A DNA stretch of 64,000 bases. It comes from Lentisalinibacter salinarum. GTDB lineage: Bacteria; Pseudomonadota; Gammaproteobacteria; Steroidobacterales; Woeseiaceae. The notes beneath the pieces are model-generated. The model ran no database searches. It saw nothing but the letters and a program-made list of their open reading frames with translations, and was not told where the DNA came from. The position numbers were made by a program, and so were the translations under genes. The DNA lies in NCBI RefSeq assembly GCF_040706555.1, contig NZ_JAPDRH010000002.1:1302001-1366000 (forward strand). Direction: 5' to 3'. Every line of letters begins with the position of its first letter. Position 1 is the stretch's first letter. This document shows, one piece after another, positions 53,543 through 61,412 of this stretch.

Positions 53543-54952
53543 TTACCCGTCCGCCAGGCTCGTGCTGCGAGTGATCGTCTCCCACTTGTGCTGCCCGCCG
53601 CGCCACCAGCGGAACAGCCCCTGCAGCCGCCAGACGGCGTTCAGCTGGCGGTAGCCGAAGTTCTCCAGCACGGCCACCAGGTACAGCAGCAGCAGGTCCC
53701 GGGTGCGCGCGTACATGTGGAAGGAGAGTTCTTCCAGCATGATGGCGCTGGTGGACAGCAGGATGCCCAGCCCGATGGCCAGCGCCAGGAAGATGGCGGC
53801 CTCGGGCCAGGCCAGCCAGCCCATGAACGCACTGACGATGATGAAGACGTAGCCCGTTACCTCGATGATCGGACCGAACAGCTCGAAGATCAGGTAGAAG
53901 GGAATCGCGAGCCAGGACACGGCGCCGCCGCGCGGGTTGACGATCAGCGAGCGGTTCAGGAACAGGCACTGGCCGAGACCGTGCTGCCAGCGCACGCGCT
54001 GGCTCTTGAGATCCTTCAGCTTCTCCGGCGCATCGGTCCAGCACACCGGGTCCGGGATGAAGGTGATGCGGTAGGGCCGGCGCTTCTCCTTCATCAGGCG
54101 ATGCAGCCGCACGATGATCTCCATGTCCTCGCCGACGGCTTTCGGATTGAAGCCGCCCACTTCCACGAGGGTCTCCTTGTGGAAGACGCCGAAGGCCCCC
54201 GAGACGATCAGCAGCGCATTCAGCGGCGACCAGCCCATGCGGCCGAACAGGAACGCCCGCAGATATTCCACCACCTGAACCAGGGCCAGCGGATTGCGCG
54301 GCAGCCCCACTTTCTCCAGAAAGCCCTGCCGCACCGTGCAGCCGTTGGCGATGCGCACAGTGCCGCCCACGGCCACCGTGCGCGAGTCCTCCAGGAACGG
54401 GCGCACCACCCGGCGCAGGCTGTCGGTCTGCAGGATGGAGTCGGCGTCGACGACGCACACCAGCGGATAGCGGCAGGCGTTGACGCCGGCGTTGATGGCG
54501 TCGGCCTTGCTGCCCCCGTTCTCCTTGTCCACCACCCGGAGATTGCGGTAGCGCGCCGAGCGGTAGATGCTGCGCACCGGCTGGCAGTCGATGCGCGCAC
54601 GGTACGCCTCCGGAAACGGCTGCAGGCCGAAGCCCTCGATGAGCTTCTCGAGCGTGTCGTCGCTGGAGCCGTCGTTTACCACCACCAGCTCGAAGTCCGG
54701 GTACTCCAGCTGCAGCAGTGCCTTCACCGAGGTAATGATGGAGGCGGACTCGTTGTAGGCGGGCACCACCACGCTGATGGGAATGTCGAGGGCGGAAAAC
54801 ACGCCCTCTGCCTCGAACTGGTCCGCCGTCTGCAGATAGCGGCGGATGCCCATCGTCGCGATGACGTTCTGGGCCAGGTAGCCCAGGTTGATGCCCACGA
54901 AGTAGACCAGGAAGATCCACTGCGCACCCAGGACGACGTCGGCGGCGGTCAT
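53543..54952 (-). CDS. Family 2 polysaccharide synthase (PgaC/BcsA-like glycosyltransferase)
   Basis: Processive inner-membrane glycosyltransferase of 469 residues. One membrane segment lies at 8-32, then a cytoplasmic GT-A domain with ISVVVPAYNE (59-68), VVNDGSSDDT (91-100, UDP-binding Asp), DAD (169-171), GED (274-276, catalytic base) and QRVRW (318-322), which is the Q-x-x-R-W motif of processive enzymes. About four membrane segments follow (345-430). There is no PilZ domain. The layout matches poly-N-acetylglucosamine and hyaluronan synthases; the sugar is unknown. Its ATG overlaps the HEAT-protein stop. It is the last gene of a coupled operon with a receiver protein, a TPR-barrel protein and a HEAT protein. 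Confidence 0.93.
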   Translation of the reverse strand: MTAADVVLGAQWIFLVYFVGINLGYLAQNVIATMGIRRYLQTADQFEAEGVFSALDIPISVVVPAYNESASIITSVKALLQLEYPDFELVVVNDGSSDDTLEKLIEGFGLQPFPEAYRARIDCQPVRSIYRSARYRNLRVVDKENGGSKADAINAGVNACRYPLVCVVDADSILQTDSLRRVVRPFLEDSRTVAVGGTVRIANGCTVRQGFLEKVGLPRNPLALVQVVEYLRAFLFGRMGWSPLNALLIVSGAFGVFHKETLVEVGGFNPKAVGEDMEIIVRLHRLMKEKRRPYRITFIPDPVCWTDAPEKLKDLKSQRVRWQHGLGQCLFLNRSLIVNPRGGAVSWLAIPFYLIFELFGPIIEVTGYVFIIVSAFMGWLAWPEAAIFLALAIGLGILLSTSAIMLEELSFHMYARTRDLLLLYLVAVLENFGYRQLNAVWRLQGLFRWWRGGQHKWETITRSTSLADG

Positions 54953-56025
54953 GCCAGTCCGGCCTCGGCCATGGCCTGCTCCAGCATGTCCCGGGCATAA
55001 CGGTCGGCCTGGCGCTCACGCAGGTCGCGCAGCGCGTTCGGGCCCAGGAACGGCAGACGCACCAGGGCCTGCGCGGCGCGGTAGCGCACCCACCACTCCG
55101 GGTCGTCCAGCAGCGAGGCGAGCAGCGAGACGTGCTCCATCTGGCCGACCCGTCCCAGCACCTTGGCCACCTGCATGCGCACGTACCACGCGTCGTGCCG
55201 CGCCAGGCTCGGCAGCCTCGGCACGCCCGCATGGCCGCTCACCTGTTTCAGCGCCCCCGTCAGTACGCCGGGATGATTCGTGGTTCGGATGAGCTCGTCG
55301 CACAGGGCATCCACGATCTCGGCCTCGGCCAGCGGGCCGAACTGCAGCAGGTAGATCTTCTCGTCCTCGTCGCCGGAGCGGATCGCGCGGTACAGCGGCT
55401 CGCTGACCAGCTCGCTGCCGGCCTTGCGCAGGATCCGCGAGACACGCGTGCGCGGCCAGTCGCGGCGTTGCGGGATCATCGGCACCAGCTGCTCGACGGC
55501 CCGAGCCGGATCGATCTCCGCCAGCGCCACGGCTGCGGTGACTGACAGGGCGGTGTTGGGGCTCGCCACCAATGCGGTGATCGCGCCCCAGCTGTCCGCG
55601 TCGCGCAGGTGGCCGAGCGTCTGCACGCCGAGCAGGCGGGCGCTGAGCCGGCGGCTGCGCAGGAGTTCCCTTGCGATGCGTGCGAAGCCGAGCCGGTCGG
55701 CGAGGATGATCAGGTTGTCCGCCGCGCTGCCCTCGACGGTGTCCCGTGCCCGGTTCCACTCCTCGAGCAGGTCGGTGCGTTGACGGCGCCGCACCCGTGG
55801 CAGCAGCTCGTTCTCGGCGTGCCGGCGCGAGAGGATCGCCGTGGCGAAGATGCCGCGCCAGCGGGATACCAGGTGGCCTCGCCGCCGGGCGCCGACGACC
55901 GTCGCGAACCGCAGACCGAGCGTGTAGACGAACAGCACGACCGTGGCGATGCCGGCCGCCACCGTGGACCACAGCGCCGCCCTGACCTCGGTGTCATAGG
56001 CCGTATCGAACAGCCAGGCCAGCAT
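54949..56025 (-). CDS. Membrane-anchored HEAT-repeat protein
   Basis: A 358-residue protein with one N-terminal membrane segment (about 15-40, ALWSTVAAGIATVVLFVYTLGLRFATVV) followed by a cytoplasmic helical-repeat domain. At least five HEAT-like units are visible, such as ARLLGVQTLGHLRDADSWGAITALVASPNTALSVTAAVALAEIDPARAVEQLVPMI, LLASLLDDPEWWVRYRAAQALVRL and PGVLTGALKQVSGHAGVPRLPSLARHDAWYVRMQVAKVLGRVG. Such repeats bind proteins, so it is probably a scaffold for the adjacent synthase. It overlaps the barrel gene by 32 bases upstream and the synthase by 4 bases downstream, so production is tightly coupled. No enzyme motif is seen. Confidence 0.88.
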   Translation of the reverse strand: MLAWLFDTAYDTEVRAALWSTVAAGIATVVLFVYTLGLRFATVVGARRRGHLVSRWRGIFATAILSRRHAENELLPRVRRRQRTDLLEEWNRARDTVEGSAADNLIILADRLGFARIARELLRSRRLSARLLGVQTLGHLRDADSWGAITALVASPNTALSVTAAVALAEIDPARAVEQLVPMIPQRRDWPRTRVSRILRKAGSELVSEPLYRAIRSGDEDEKIYLLQFGPLAEAEIVDALCDELIRTTNHPGVLTGALKQVSGHAGVPRLPSLARHDAWYVRMQVAKVLGRVGQMEHVSLLASLLDDPEWWVRYRAAQALVRLPFLGPNALRDLRERQADRYARDMLEQAMAEAGLA

Positions 56026-57145
56026 AGCGCCTCCGGTAAATGTCTCCCTGTGCGTGGGTGCCGAGCCACCAGTCGAGCGTGATCCTCGTTGTGAGTGCGT
56101 GGCGGCCGGTCAGCGTGAGGCTGTCGACGTCCGTCTCCAGGATCTGTCCGGGTGCGATCACCTCGGCCTCCTCGCCCGTCGCGGCCACCAGCCCGAACGA
56201 CAGCCCCTCCCGCGGGTACCAGCCGAGCGACACGACGTGGGACAGCGAGGTGGTGGCTCCGTGCAGCCGCGAAGCATTCAGCCGGTAGGCGGCCCGGTAG
56301 TCGCCGAAGTAGCGCTCCGCCTCGGCCGACCACGTGGTTACGGTCGTCGTCTCGTAGCGGCGATGGCGGAAAGCGGCGGCGGCGTTCCAGCCGTCGCCGA
56401 GCGTTCTGAGGACACGGCCGTAGAAACCGGTCTCCGGCAGGAAGTCGGCATCGCCCCCCAGCGCCAGCTCGGCCTGCAGCGTCCAGTCCTCGCCGGCCTG
56501 CCAGAGTCCGCCCAGGCCGAGTTCCACGTCCGAGCGGTCGTAGCGTTCGTAGCGCGACACGCTGGCGTGGTAGTCGCCACGTTCGGCGGTCTCGCCGTCC
56601 AGGCGCAGGAACTGCTGCTGCCAGCCCGGCAGGCCGTTGGTGAGATCCTCGTAGCCCGCGCCCGCGGTGAGGAAATAGCGCGTCGCCACGTCCCACGTGC
56701 CGGAGGTCTCGTTCCGGGCGAGACGCCGCTCCAGCTGCCGCACCGCCTCGTAATCCGGGGCCAGCCGGGCGGCGCGGCGAGCGGCTTCCAGGGCCTCGGC
56801 ATCGCGCCCGAGCTGGGCCAGCGTCAGCGCGCGGCCGTAGACGTAGTCGACGTTGTCGGGATAGGCGTCCAGCAGGGCTTCGTACTCCGCGAGCGCGCCT
56901 TCCGGCTCCCCCGACCAGCGCAGCACCTGGGCGAGGCGGAAGCGCAGCGCCGGGTCGCCCGGGCGCTCCGCCAGCGCTTCCCGCAGCAGTGCCCGTGCCG
57001 CCGGCCAGTCCCGCTCCTCGATGGCGGCGTCGGCGGCGCTGGCCGGGTCGGTCGGGCTGGCCCGGTCGGCCGCAACGGGTCCGGCTGCGGCCAGCAGCAT
57101 GGCGAGGAGTCCGGCCCGGGCCACCTGTACCGCGGCCCGGCTCAT
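55994..57145 (-). CDS. TPR plus YaiO-family outer-membrane beta-barrel protein
   Basis: A 383-residue exported protein; the ATG at 57145 overlaps the receiver-gene stop. The signal peptide is MSRAAVQVARAGLLAMLLAAAGPVAA. Residues about 30-140 are TPR helices (WPAARALLREALAERPGDPALRFRLAQVLRWSGEPEGALAEYEALLDAYPDN). Residues about 150-383 are a YaiO-type barrel of alternating strands (TRYFLTAGAGYEDLTNG, YHASVSRYERYDRSDVELGLGGLW, HRRYETTTVTTWSAEAERYF), ending YAGLAVRYGL with a C-terminal hydrophobic residue. The TPR-then-barrel order recalls PgaA, BcsC and AlgK/AlgE, the exporters of synthase-made polysaccharides. Confidence 0.9.
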   Translation of the reverse strand: MSRAAVQVARAGLLAMLLAAAGPVAADRASPTDPASAADAAIEERDWPAARALLREALAERPGDPALRFRLAQVLRWSGEPEGALAEYEALLDAYPDNVDYVYGRALTLAQLGRDAEALEAARRAARLAPDYEAVRQLERRLARNETSGTWDVATRYFLTAGAGYEDLTNGLPGWQQQFLRLDGETAERGDYHASVSRYERYDRSDVELGLGGLWQAGEDWTLQAELALGGDADFLPETGFYGRVLRTLGDGWNAAAAFRHRRYETTTVTTWSAEAERYFGDYRAAYRLNASRLHGATTSLSHVVSLGWYPREGLSFGLVAATGEEAEVIAPGQILETDVDSLTLTGRHALTTRITLDWWLGTHAQGDIYRRRYAGLAVRYGL

Positions 57146-57561
57146 GCCGACAGCCTCTCGCGGGTGGCGATCAGCCGGCGGATCCGGGCCAGCAGTTCCT
57201 GGGGCCGGAACGGCTTCGTGACATAGTCGTTCGCGCCCTGGTCCAGCGCCCGGGTCACGTCCATCTCGAGCACCTTGCCCGAGAGCACGAGGATCGGAAC
57301 GTCGCACCAGTCCGGGTCCTCGCGGGCGTCCAGGATGATCTGGTAACCGGAGACGTAGGGCAGCATCAGGTCCAGCACGATGACGTCCACCGGCGGCACA
57401 TTGCGCATGACCTCCTGGGCATCCCGCCCGTTCGGCGCGACCAGCACCTCGTAGCCGGAGCGGTGCAGCAGAAATTCGAGCATATAGGCGGTGTGCTCGT
57501 TGTCCTCGACCACGAGGACACGACGCGCCGGTCGGACACTGGGCTCGGGATTGTTGCTCAA
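57142..57561 (-). CDS. Single-domain response regulator heading the polysaccharide operon
   Basis: A 139-residue stand-alone receiver with no output domain. Key residues are E19/D20, phospho-Asp D64 (VIVLDLMLPYVSG), S94 and K116 (NDYVTKPF). The start is a TTG at 57561 without a clear ribosome binding site. No ATG or GTG is available before the first strand of the fold, so this start is tentative. The stop overlaps the barrel-protein start by 4 bases. Without an output domain it probably acts by protein contact, perhaps with the HEAT protein or the synthase. No kinase is beside it. Confidence 0.88.
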   Translation of the reverse strand: MSNNPEPSVRPARRVLVVEDNEHTAYMLEFLLHRSGYEVLVAPNGRDAQEVMRNVPPVDVIVLDLMLPYVSGYQIILDAREDPDWCDVPILVLSGKVLEMDVTRALDQGANDYVTKPFRPQELLARIRRLIATRERLSA

Positions 57562-57695
57562 GGCGGCCTGCAGGAGGGTTTCACATAATCAATGTGGGAA
57601 GTGTAGGCACCGTGGCTTTTCACGGCGTGATCTGTGTCGCAGAACGCCGCTTCGCCCGGCGCCCCCAGGGCCCGTCGCGCCGGCCCTTCAGCCGC

Positions 57696-57701
57696 TATAA
57701 T
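57696..57701 (+). promoter_or_regulatory. -10 element of the rsmG-parA-parB promoter
   Basis: A perfect TATAAT lies 32 bases before the rsmG ATG in a 171-base divergent gap. No good -35 is seen at 16-18 bases. A small CACAT/ATGTG inverted repeat lies at 57582-57596 near the divergent receiver gene. Confidence 0.5.
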
Positions 57702-57732
57702 CCCCGGCCCCCACGGGTGGTGCGACGGGACT

Positions 57733-58398
57733 ATGGCGGAGAAGACGGGTACCGGGCCGGCAGCGGCGGATCTGGAAGAGGCGATAGGCGACGGCGCAGC
57801 CGCTCTCGGCCAGGCGCTGCCCGCGGGTGCCGCGGCGAGGCTCGCCCGGCTGCTGCTCCTGCTGGCGAAATGGTCGCGGGCCTACAACCTCACCGCCGTG
57901 CGCCGGCCCGAGGACATGGTGACCGAGCACGTGCTGGATGCGCTCAGCATTCGTCCCTGGCTGGGCGGCCACCGCATCGCCGACGTGGGCACCGGCGCCG
58001 GGCTGCCGGGCCTGGTGCTGGCCATTGTCGAGCCGGAACGCCGCTTCACCCTGCTGGACGCCAGCGGCAAGAAGCTGCGCTTCGTGCGCCACGCCGTGGC
58101 GGAACTCGGCCTCGCCAACGTGGAGGTGGTGCAGGCGCGGGTGGAAGACTATGCGCCGGAGGCCGGCTTTGATACCGTGCTTTGCAGAGCGTTCGCGCCG
58201 CTGCCACGGTTCGTCGAGTCGAGCGCCCACCTCATCACCGGACACGGCAAGCTCCTGGCGCAGAAGGGCCTCTCGCCCGACGGCGAACTGGGCGCGTTGC
58301 CGCCGGGCTGGGCGGCGGAATCGGAGCCGGTGACGGTGCCCGGTCTCGCCAAGACCCGGCACGTGGTCAGCCTGAGAAGAACAGAGAAGGCGGCATGA
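57733..58398 (+). CDS. rsmG: 16S rRNA (guanine-N7) methyltransferase RsmG (GidB)
   Basis: Methylates G527 of 16S rRNA using S-adenosylmethionine. It has 221 residues, with the ATG at 57733 chosen to match the family length. The conserved N-terminal phrase LLLLAKWSRAYNLTAVRRPEDMVTEHVLDALSI and the SAM-binding loop IADVGTGAGLPGLVLAI are clear, followed by LLDASGKKLRFV. The C-terminal strand region includes VLCRAFAPLPRFVE. The stop overlaps the parA start (ATGA). Confidence 0.96.
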   Translation: MAEKTGTGPAAADLEEAIGDGAAALGQALPAGAAARLARLLLLLAKWSRAYNLTAVRRPEDMVTEHVLDALSIRPWLGGHRIADVGTGAGLPGLVLAIVEPERRFTLLDASGKKLRFVRHAVAELGLANVEVVQARVEDYAPEAGFDTVLCRAFAPLPRFVESSAHLITGHGKLLAQKGLSPDGELGALPPGWAAESEPVTVPGLAKTRHVVSLRRTEKAA

Positions 58399-59186
58399 CG
58401 AGAATCATCGCGGTAGCGAATCAGAAGGGCGGCGTCGGCAAGACGACCACGGCCGTGAATCTGGCGGCCTCGCTGGCGGCCACCCACCGGCGTGTGCTGC
58501 TGGTGGACATGGACCCTCAGGGCAACGCCACCATGGGCTGCGGCGTCAACAAGATGGAGCTGGAGGCCAGCACCTGTGACGTGCTGCTGGGCGAGGCGAG
58601 CGCCGCGGACACCATCGTCTCCGTGCCCACCGGCAACTTCGCGCTGCTGCCCGGCAACGAGGACCTGACCCTGGCCGAGGTGCAGCTGCTGCAGGAGATC
58701 GGCCGGGAGATGAAGCTTGCGAAGGCGCTGGAGCCGGTTGCGGGGCTCTACGACTTCCTGCTGATCGACTGCCCGCCGTCGATCAACATGCTGACCATCA
58801 ACGCGCTGACCGCCGCCGACGGCGTGCTGATCCCCATGCAGTGCGAGTACTACGCGCTGGAAGGTCTGAGCGCGCTGCTGAACACCATCGAGCAGATCCG
58901 CGACAGCGTGAATTCGCGGCTCGAGATGCACGGGCTGCTACGGACCATGTTCGACCCGCGCAACAATCTGGCCAACGAGGTCTCCGCCCAGCTCATCGAG
59001 CACTTCGGCGACAAGGTCTATCGCACCGTCATCCCGCGCAACGTGCGCCTCGCCGAGGCGCCGAGCTACGGGCTGCCCGTGCTCTATCACGACAAATACT
59101 CCCGCGGAGCCCTGGCCTACCTGGCCCTCGCCGGCGAGATCCTGCGCCGGGAGGGCGAGCCGGTGCCGCGGGTGCGCACGGCCTGA
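58395..59186 (+). CDS. parA: Chromosome partitioning ATPase ParA (Soj)
   Basis: Deviant Walker-type ATPase that moves ParB-parS complexes over the nucleoid. It has 263 residues, the size of chromosomal ParA without an N-terminal DNA-binding domain. The deviant Walker A is NQKGGVGKTTTAVNLAASLA (residues 9-28, signature Lys in KGG), A' is VLLVDMDPQGNATMG and Walker B is YDFLLIDCPPS. The gene is translationally coupled to rsmG and followed after 109 bases by parB. Confidence 0.97.
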   Translation: MTRIIAVANQKGGVGKTTTAVNLAASLAATHRRVLLVDMDPQGNATMGCGVNKMELEASTCDVLLGEASAADTIVSVPTGNFALLPGNEDLTLAEVQLLQEIGREMKLAKALEPVAGLYDFLLIDCPPSINMLTINALTAADGVLIPMQCEYYALEGLSALLNTIEQIRDSVNSRLEMHGLLRTMFDPRNNLANEVSAQLIEHFGDKVYRTVIPRNVRLAEAPSYGLPVLYHDKYSRGALAYLALAGEILRREGEPVPRVRTA

Positions 59187-59210
59187 CGCGGCGGCGGGCG
59201 CGGGCGAACC

Positions 59211-59219
59211 TGCTACAAT
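59211..59219 (+). promoter_or_regulatory. Extended -10 promoter of parB
   Basis: TGCTACAAT matches the extended -10 pattern (TGn-TACAAT, 5 of 6) in the parA-parB gap. A start near 59226 would give parB its own transcript in addition to read-through from parA. The following 50 bases are almost pure G and C. Confidence 0.5.
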
Positions 59220-59295
59220 TCCGCTCCCCGCGCCGGGGCGCGAGGGCGGCGCCGCGGCCGCGGCGGGCGAGACGAGAGAATCCGCGAGACCCCAC

Positions 59296-60231
59296 ATGGT
59301 GACCAAGAAGAAGAGGCTGGGACGAGGACTGGATGCGCTGCTGTCCCAGTCGTCCGCGCGTGCCGCCGAGAGCGGTGAGCGGTCGGCCGCCGGCGAATCC
59401 GACACGCTGCGCGAGGTGCCCGTGGATCTCCTGCAGCGCGGCCGTTACCAGCCGCGCACGGACATGCGCCAGGAGTCGCTGGAGGAACTGGCCGATTCCA
59501 TCCGTGCCCAGGGCGTGGTGCAGCCGATCGTGGTGCGGCCGATAGGTACGACGGGGGGTACGACGGGGGGTACGACCGGCGGCACTCGTGGCGAGACGCG
59601 CTACGAGATCGTGGCCGGCGAACGGCGCTGGCGCGCGGCCCAGCTTGCCGGCCTGGCCACCATCCCGGCCGTGGTCCGGCAGATCCCGGACGAGGCGGCC
59701 GTGGCCATGGCCCTCATCGAGAACATCCAGCGCGAGGACCTCAACCCGCTGGAAGAGGCCATGGCGCTGTCGCGCCTGATCGCCGAATTCGACATGACCC
59801 ACCAGCAGGCCGCCGAGGCGGTGGGCCGCTCCCGCGCCGCGGTCAGCAACCTGCTGCGGCTGCTGGAGCTCGGTGAAGAAGTGAAGAAGCTGGTGGAGGC
59901 CCGGCAGCTGGAGATGGGCCACGCCCGCGCGCTGCTGGCGCTCACCGACCCGGCCGCGCAGCTGGAGGCCGCCCGCCGGGTGGCGAAGGGCCAGCTCTCC
60001 GTGCGAGCCACCGAACAGCTGGTGCAGAAGCTGAACGCGCCGCGGAAGAAGCCGTCGGCGGGCAAGTCGAAGAAGACGGTGGATCCGGACATCCGCCGGC
60101 TGGAATCCGAAGTGGCGGAGCGCCTCGGCGCCCGGGTGGAGCTCGAGCACGCCGCGGGCGGCAAGGGCCGGCTCGTGATCCGCTACAACAGCCTCGACGA
60201 GCTCGAGGGCATCCTCGAGCACATCCGCTGA
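59296..60231 (+). CDS. parB: Chromosome partitioning protein ParB (Spo0J) with a Gly/Thr insertion
   Basis: CTP-dependent DNA clamp that loads at parS and spreads. It has 311 residues. The N-terminal ParA-interaction tip is KKKRLGRGLDALLSQ. The CTP-binding domain has VPVDLLQRGRYQPR, GERRWRA (residues 109-115, the arginine-rich patch) and ENIQREDLNPLEEA. The helix-turn-helix region is MTHQQAAEAVGRSRAAVSNLLRLLEL. The C-terminal dimer domain ends LVIRYNSLDELEGILEHI. Between the CTP-domain strands PIVVRPI and RYEIVAGERRWRA there are 18 extra residues, mostly a GTTG repeat (84-101), where most ParBs have a tight turn. The parS-type sites in recF are its likely targets. Confidence 0.97.
   Translation: MVTKKKRLGRGLDALLSQSSARAAESGERSAAGESDTLREVPVDLLQRGRYQPRTDMRQESLEELADSIRAQGVVQPIVVRPIGTTGGTTGGTTGGTRGETRYEIVAGERRWRAAQLAGLATIPAVVRQIPDEAAVAMALIENIQREDLNPLEEAMALSRLIAEFDMTHQQAAEAVGRSRAAVSNLLRLLELGEEVKKLVEARQLEMGHARALLALTDPAAQLEAARRVAKGQLSVRATEQLVQKLNAPRKKPSAGKSKKTVDPDIRRLESEVAERLGARVELEHAAGGKGRLVIRYNSLDELEGILEHIR
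59545..59580 (+). repeat. Three 12-bp tandem repeats in parB
   Basis: GGTACGACGGGG occurs twice exactly (59545-59556, 59557-59568), followed by GGTACGACCGGC. Each unit encodes GTTG. The in-frame array creates the loop insertion in ParB and could change length by slippage in 4-residue steps. Confidence 0.92.
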
Positions 60232-60283
60232 CGCTGAGCCTCTTTCGCTCGGGTCTCCGGGCGCCGAAGCCGGGCGCCGGCTC

Positions 60284-61102
60284 TCAGGCGGCCGATGCCG
60301 CCGCCACCGCCGGGTAGCAGCTGCGGATGATCTCCGGCATGACGGCCGCCGAGATCAGGAAGCCCTGCATCTTGTCGCAGCGGATCTCGCGCAGAAACGC
60401 CAGCGTCTCCTCGTCCTCCACTCCTTCGGCGCACACGGTGATGCCGGAGCTGTGCGCCAGGCCCGTGATCGCCGCCAGCGCCTTGCGCGACATCTCGTTG
60501 GCCCGGGCGTGGGCCAGCATGCTGGCGTCGATCTTGATCTCGTCGAGCTCCAGCGCGCCGAACGCCTTCAGCGAGGAGGCCGCGGCGCCGAAGTCGTCCA
60601 GCGAGATACGGAAGCCCTGTTGCCGGAGCGCAGAGACCACGCGGCGCCCGGCGAAGTCCGGGTCGGCCACGGCCGATTCGGCGATCTCCAGCGTAACGTC
60701 GGCACAGGCGAGCCCGTACTGCTCGACGATCTGGGCGTAGCGCCAGGGCAGTGCCGGGTCGGCGAGCTCCGCCGGCGCCAGGTTGATGCAGCCCTTGAGC
60801 GCCAGGCCCCGCTCGCGCCACCTGCGCAGGTTCCTGAGCATATTCCTCAGCACCAGCTCGTCCAGCTCGGCGATGCGGCCCAGCCGCTCGGCCGCCGGCA
60901 GGAAGGCACCGGGCCCCAGCAGGCCGTGCTCCGGATGGCGCCAGCGGATCAGCGCCTCCGCCTCCGTGGTGCGCCATTCGCCGCTCTCATCGACCCGCTC
61001 CACCTTGGGCTGGAACTGCACGACGAACTCGCGCCGGACCACCGCCGCCTCCAGCGCTTCCGCCGTGATCCGGGGCCCGGGTATTCCGCCTTTGTCTGCC
61101 AT
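60284..61102 (-). CDS. Stand-alone EAL-domain protein
   Basis: A 272-residue cytoplasmic protein made of one EAL domain, the fold of cyclic-di-GMP phosphodiesterases. Residues matching catalytic and metal positions are present: E49 in EAL, N107, E139, D169/D170, K190, E226 and Q246. However, the loop 6 motif is DDFGAAASSL in place of DDFGTGYSSL, and EGVEDEE replaces EGVET. Altered loop 6 often goes with low or no activity, so it may be a c-di-GMP binder and not an enzyme. No GGDEF, PAS or receiver domain is attached. It sits between parB and the atp operon, convergent with parB and divergent from atpI. Confidence 0.92.
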   Translation of the reverse strand: MADKGGIPGPRITAEALEAAVVRREFVVQFQPKVERVDESGEWRTTEAEALIRWRHPEHGLLGPGAFLPAAERLGRIAELDELVLRNMLRNLRRWRERGLALKGCINLAPAELADPALPWRYAQIVEQYGLACADVTLEIAESAVADPDFAGRRVVSALRQQGFRISLDDFGAAASSLKAFGALELDEIKIDASMLAHARANEMSRKALAAITGLAHSSGITVCAEGVEDEETLAFLREIRCDKMQGFLISAAVMPEIIRSCYPAVAAASAA

Positions 61103-61265
61103 TGATTACCTCCGGGGTCATTGCGGCGCGACCGTCGGCGCCGCAGACTCACTGTCGAGGATCGACTATACGGCTGCGGCGCGAGGGTTCCGTGCGCCAG
61201 TTCGCAGACCGCCGCGCCGCGCCAGGCCGCCGGCCGGGCGGCTCTGCCGGAGCCGGCGGGCGATG

Positions 61266-61294
61266 TTGCGCAGCAGCAGGACGCTATCTATAAT
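61266..61294 (+). promoter_or_regulatory. Promoter of the atp operon
   Basis: -35 TTGCGC and a perfect -10 TATAAT are separated by 17 bases. Transcription should start near 61301, about 112 bases before the atpI start, leaving a long leader. Confidence 0.75.
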
Positions 61295-61333
61295 GCTCAG
61301 GTTTGCACAGGATCGTTTCCAAAGACCTGTCCA

Positions 61334-61376
61334 CGCCACGTACCCAGGCACATACCCAGGGGTTAGTGGCGTTTTT
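61334..61376 (+). terminator. Terminator-like hairpin in the atp leader
   Basis: Arms CGCCAC (61334-61339) and GTGGCG (61366-61371) pair, with an inner ACCC/GGGT pairing separated by a 2-base internal loop, and TTTTT follows at once. It lies between the atp promoter and atpI, so it could act as an attenuator. A duplicated ACCCAGG phrase in the loop offers an alternative pairing. Confidence 0.5.
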
Positions 61377-61412
61377 ATTGTCGGCTTCATCCAGCAACGA
61401 GGTCCGCTTCGC

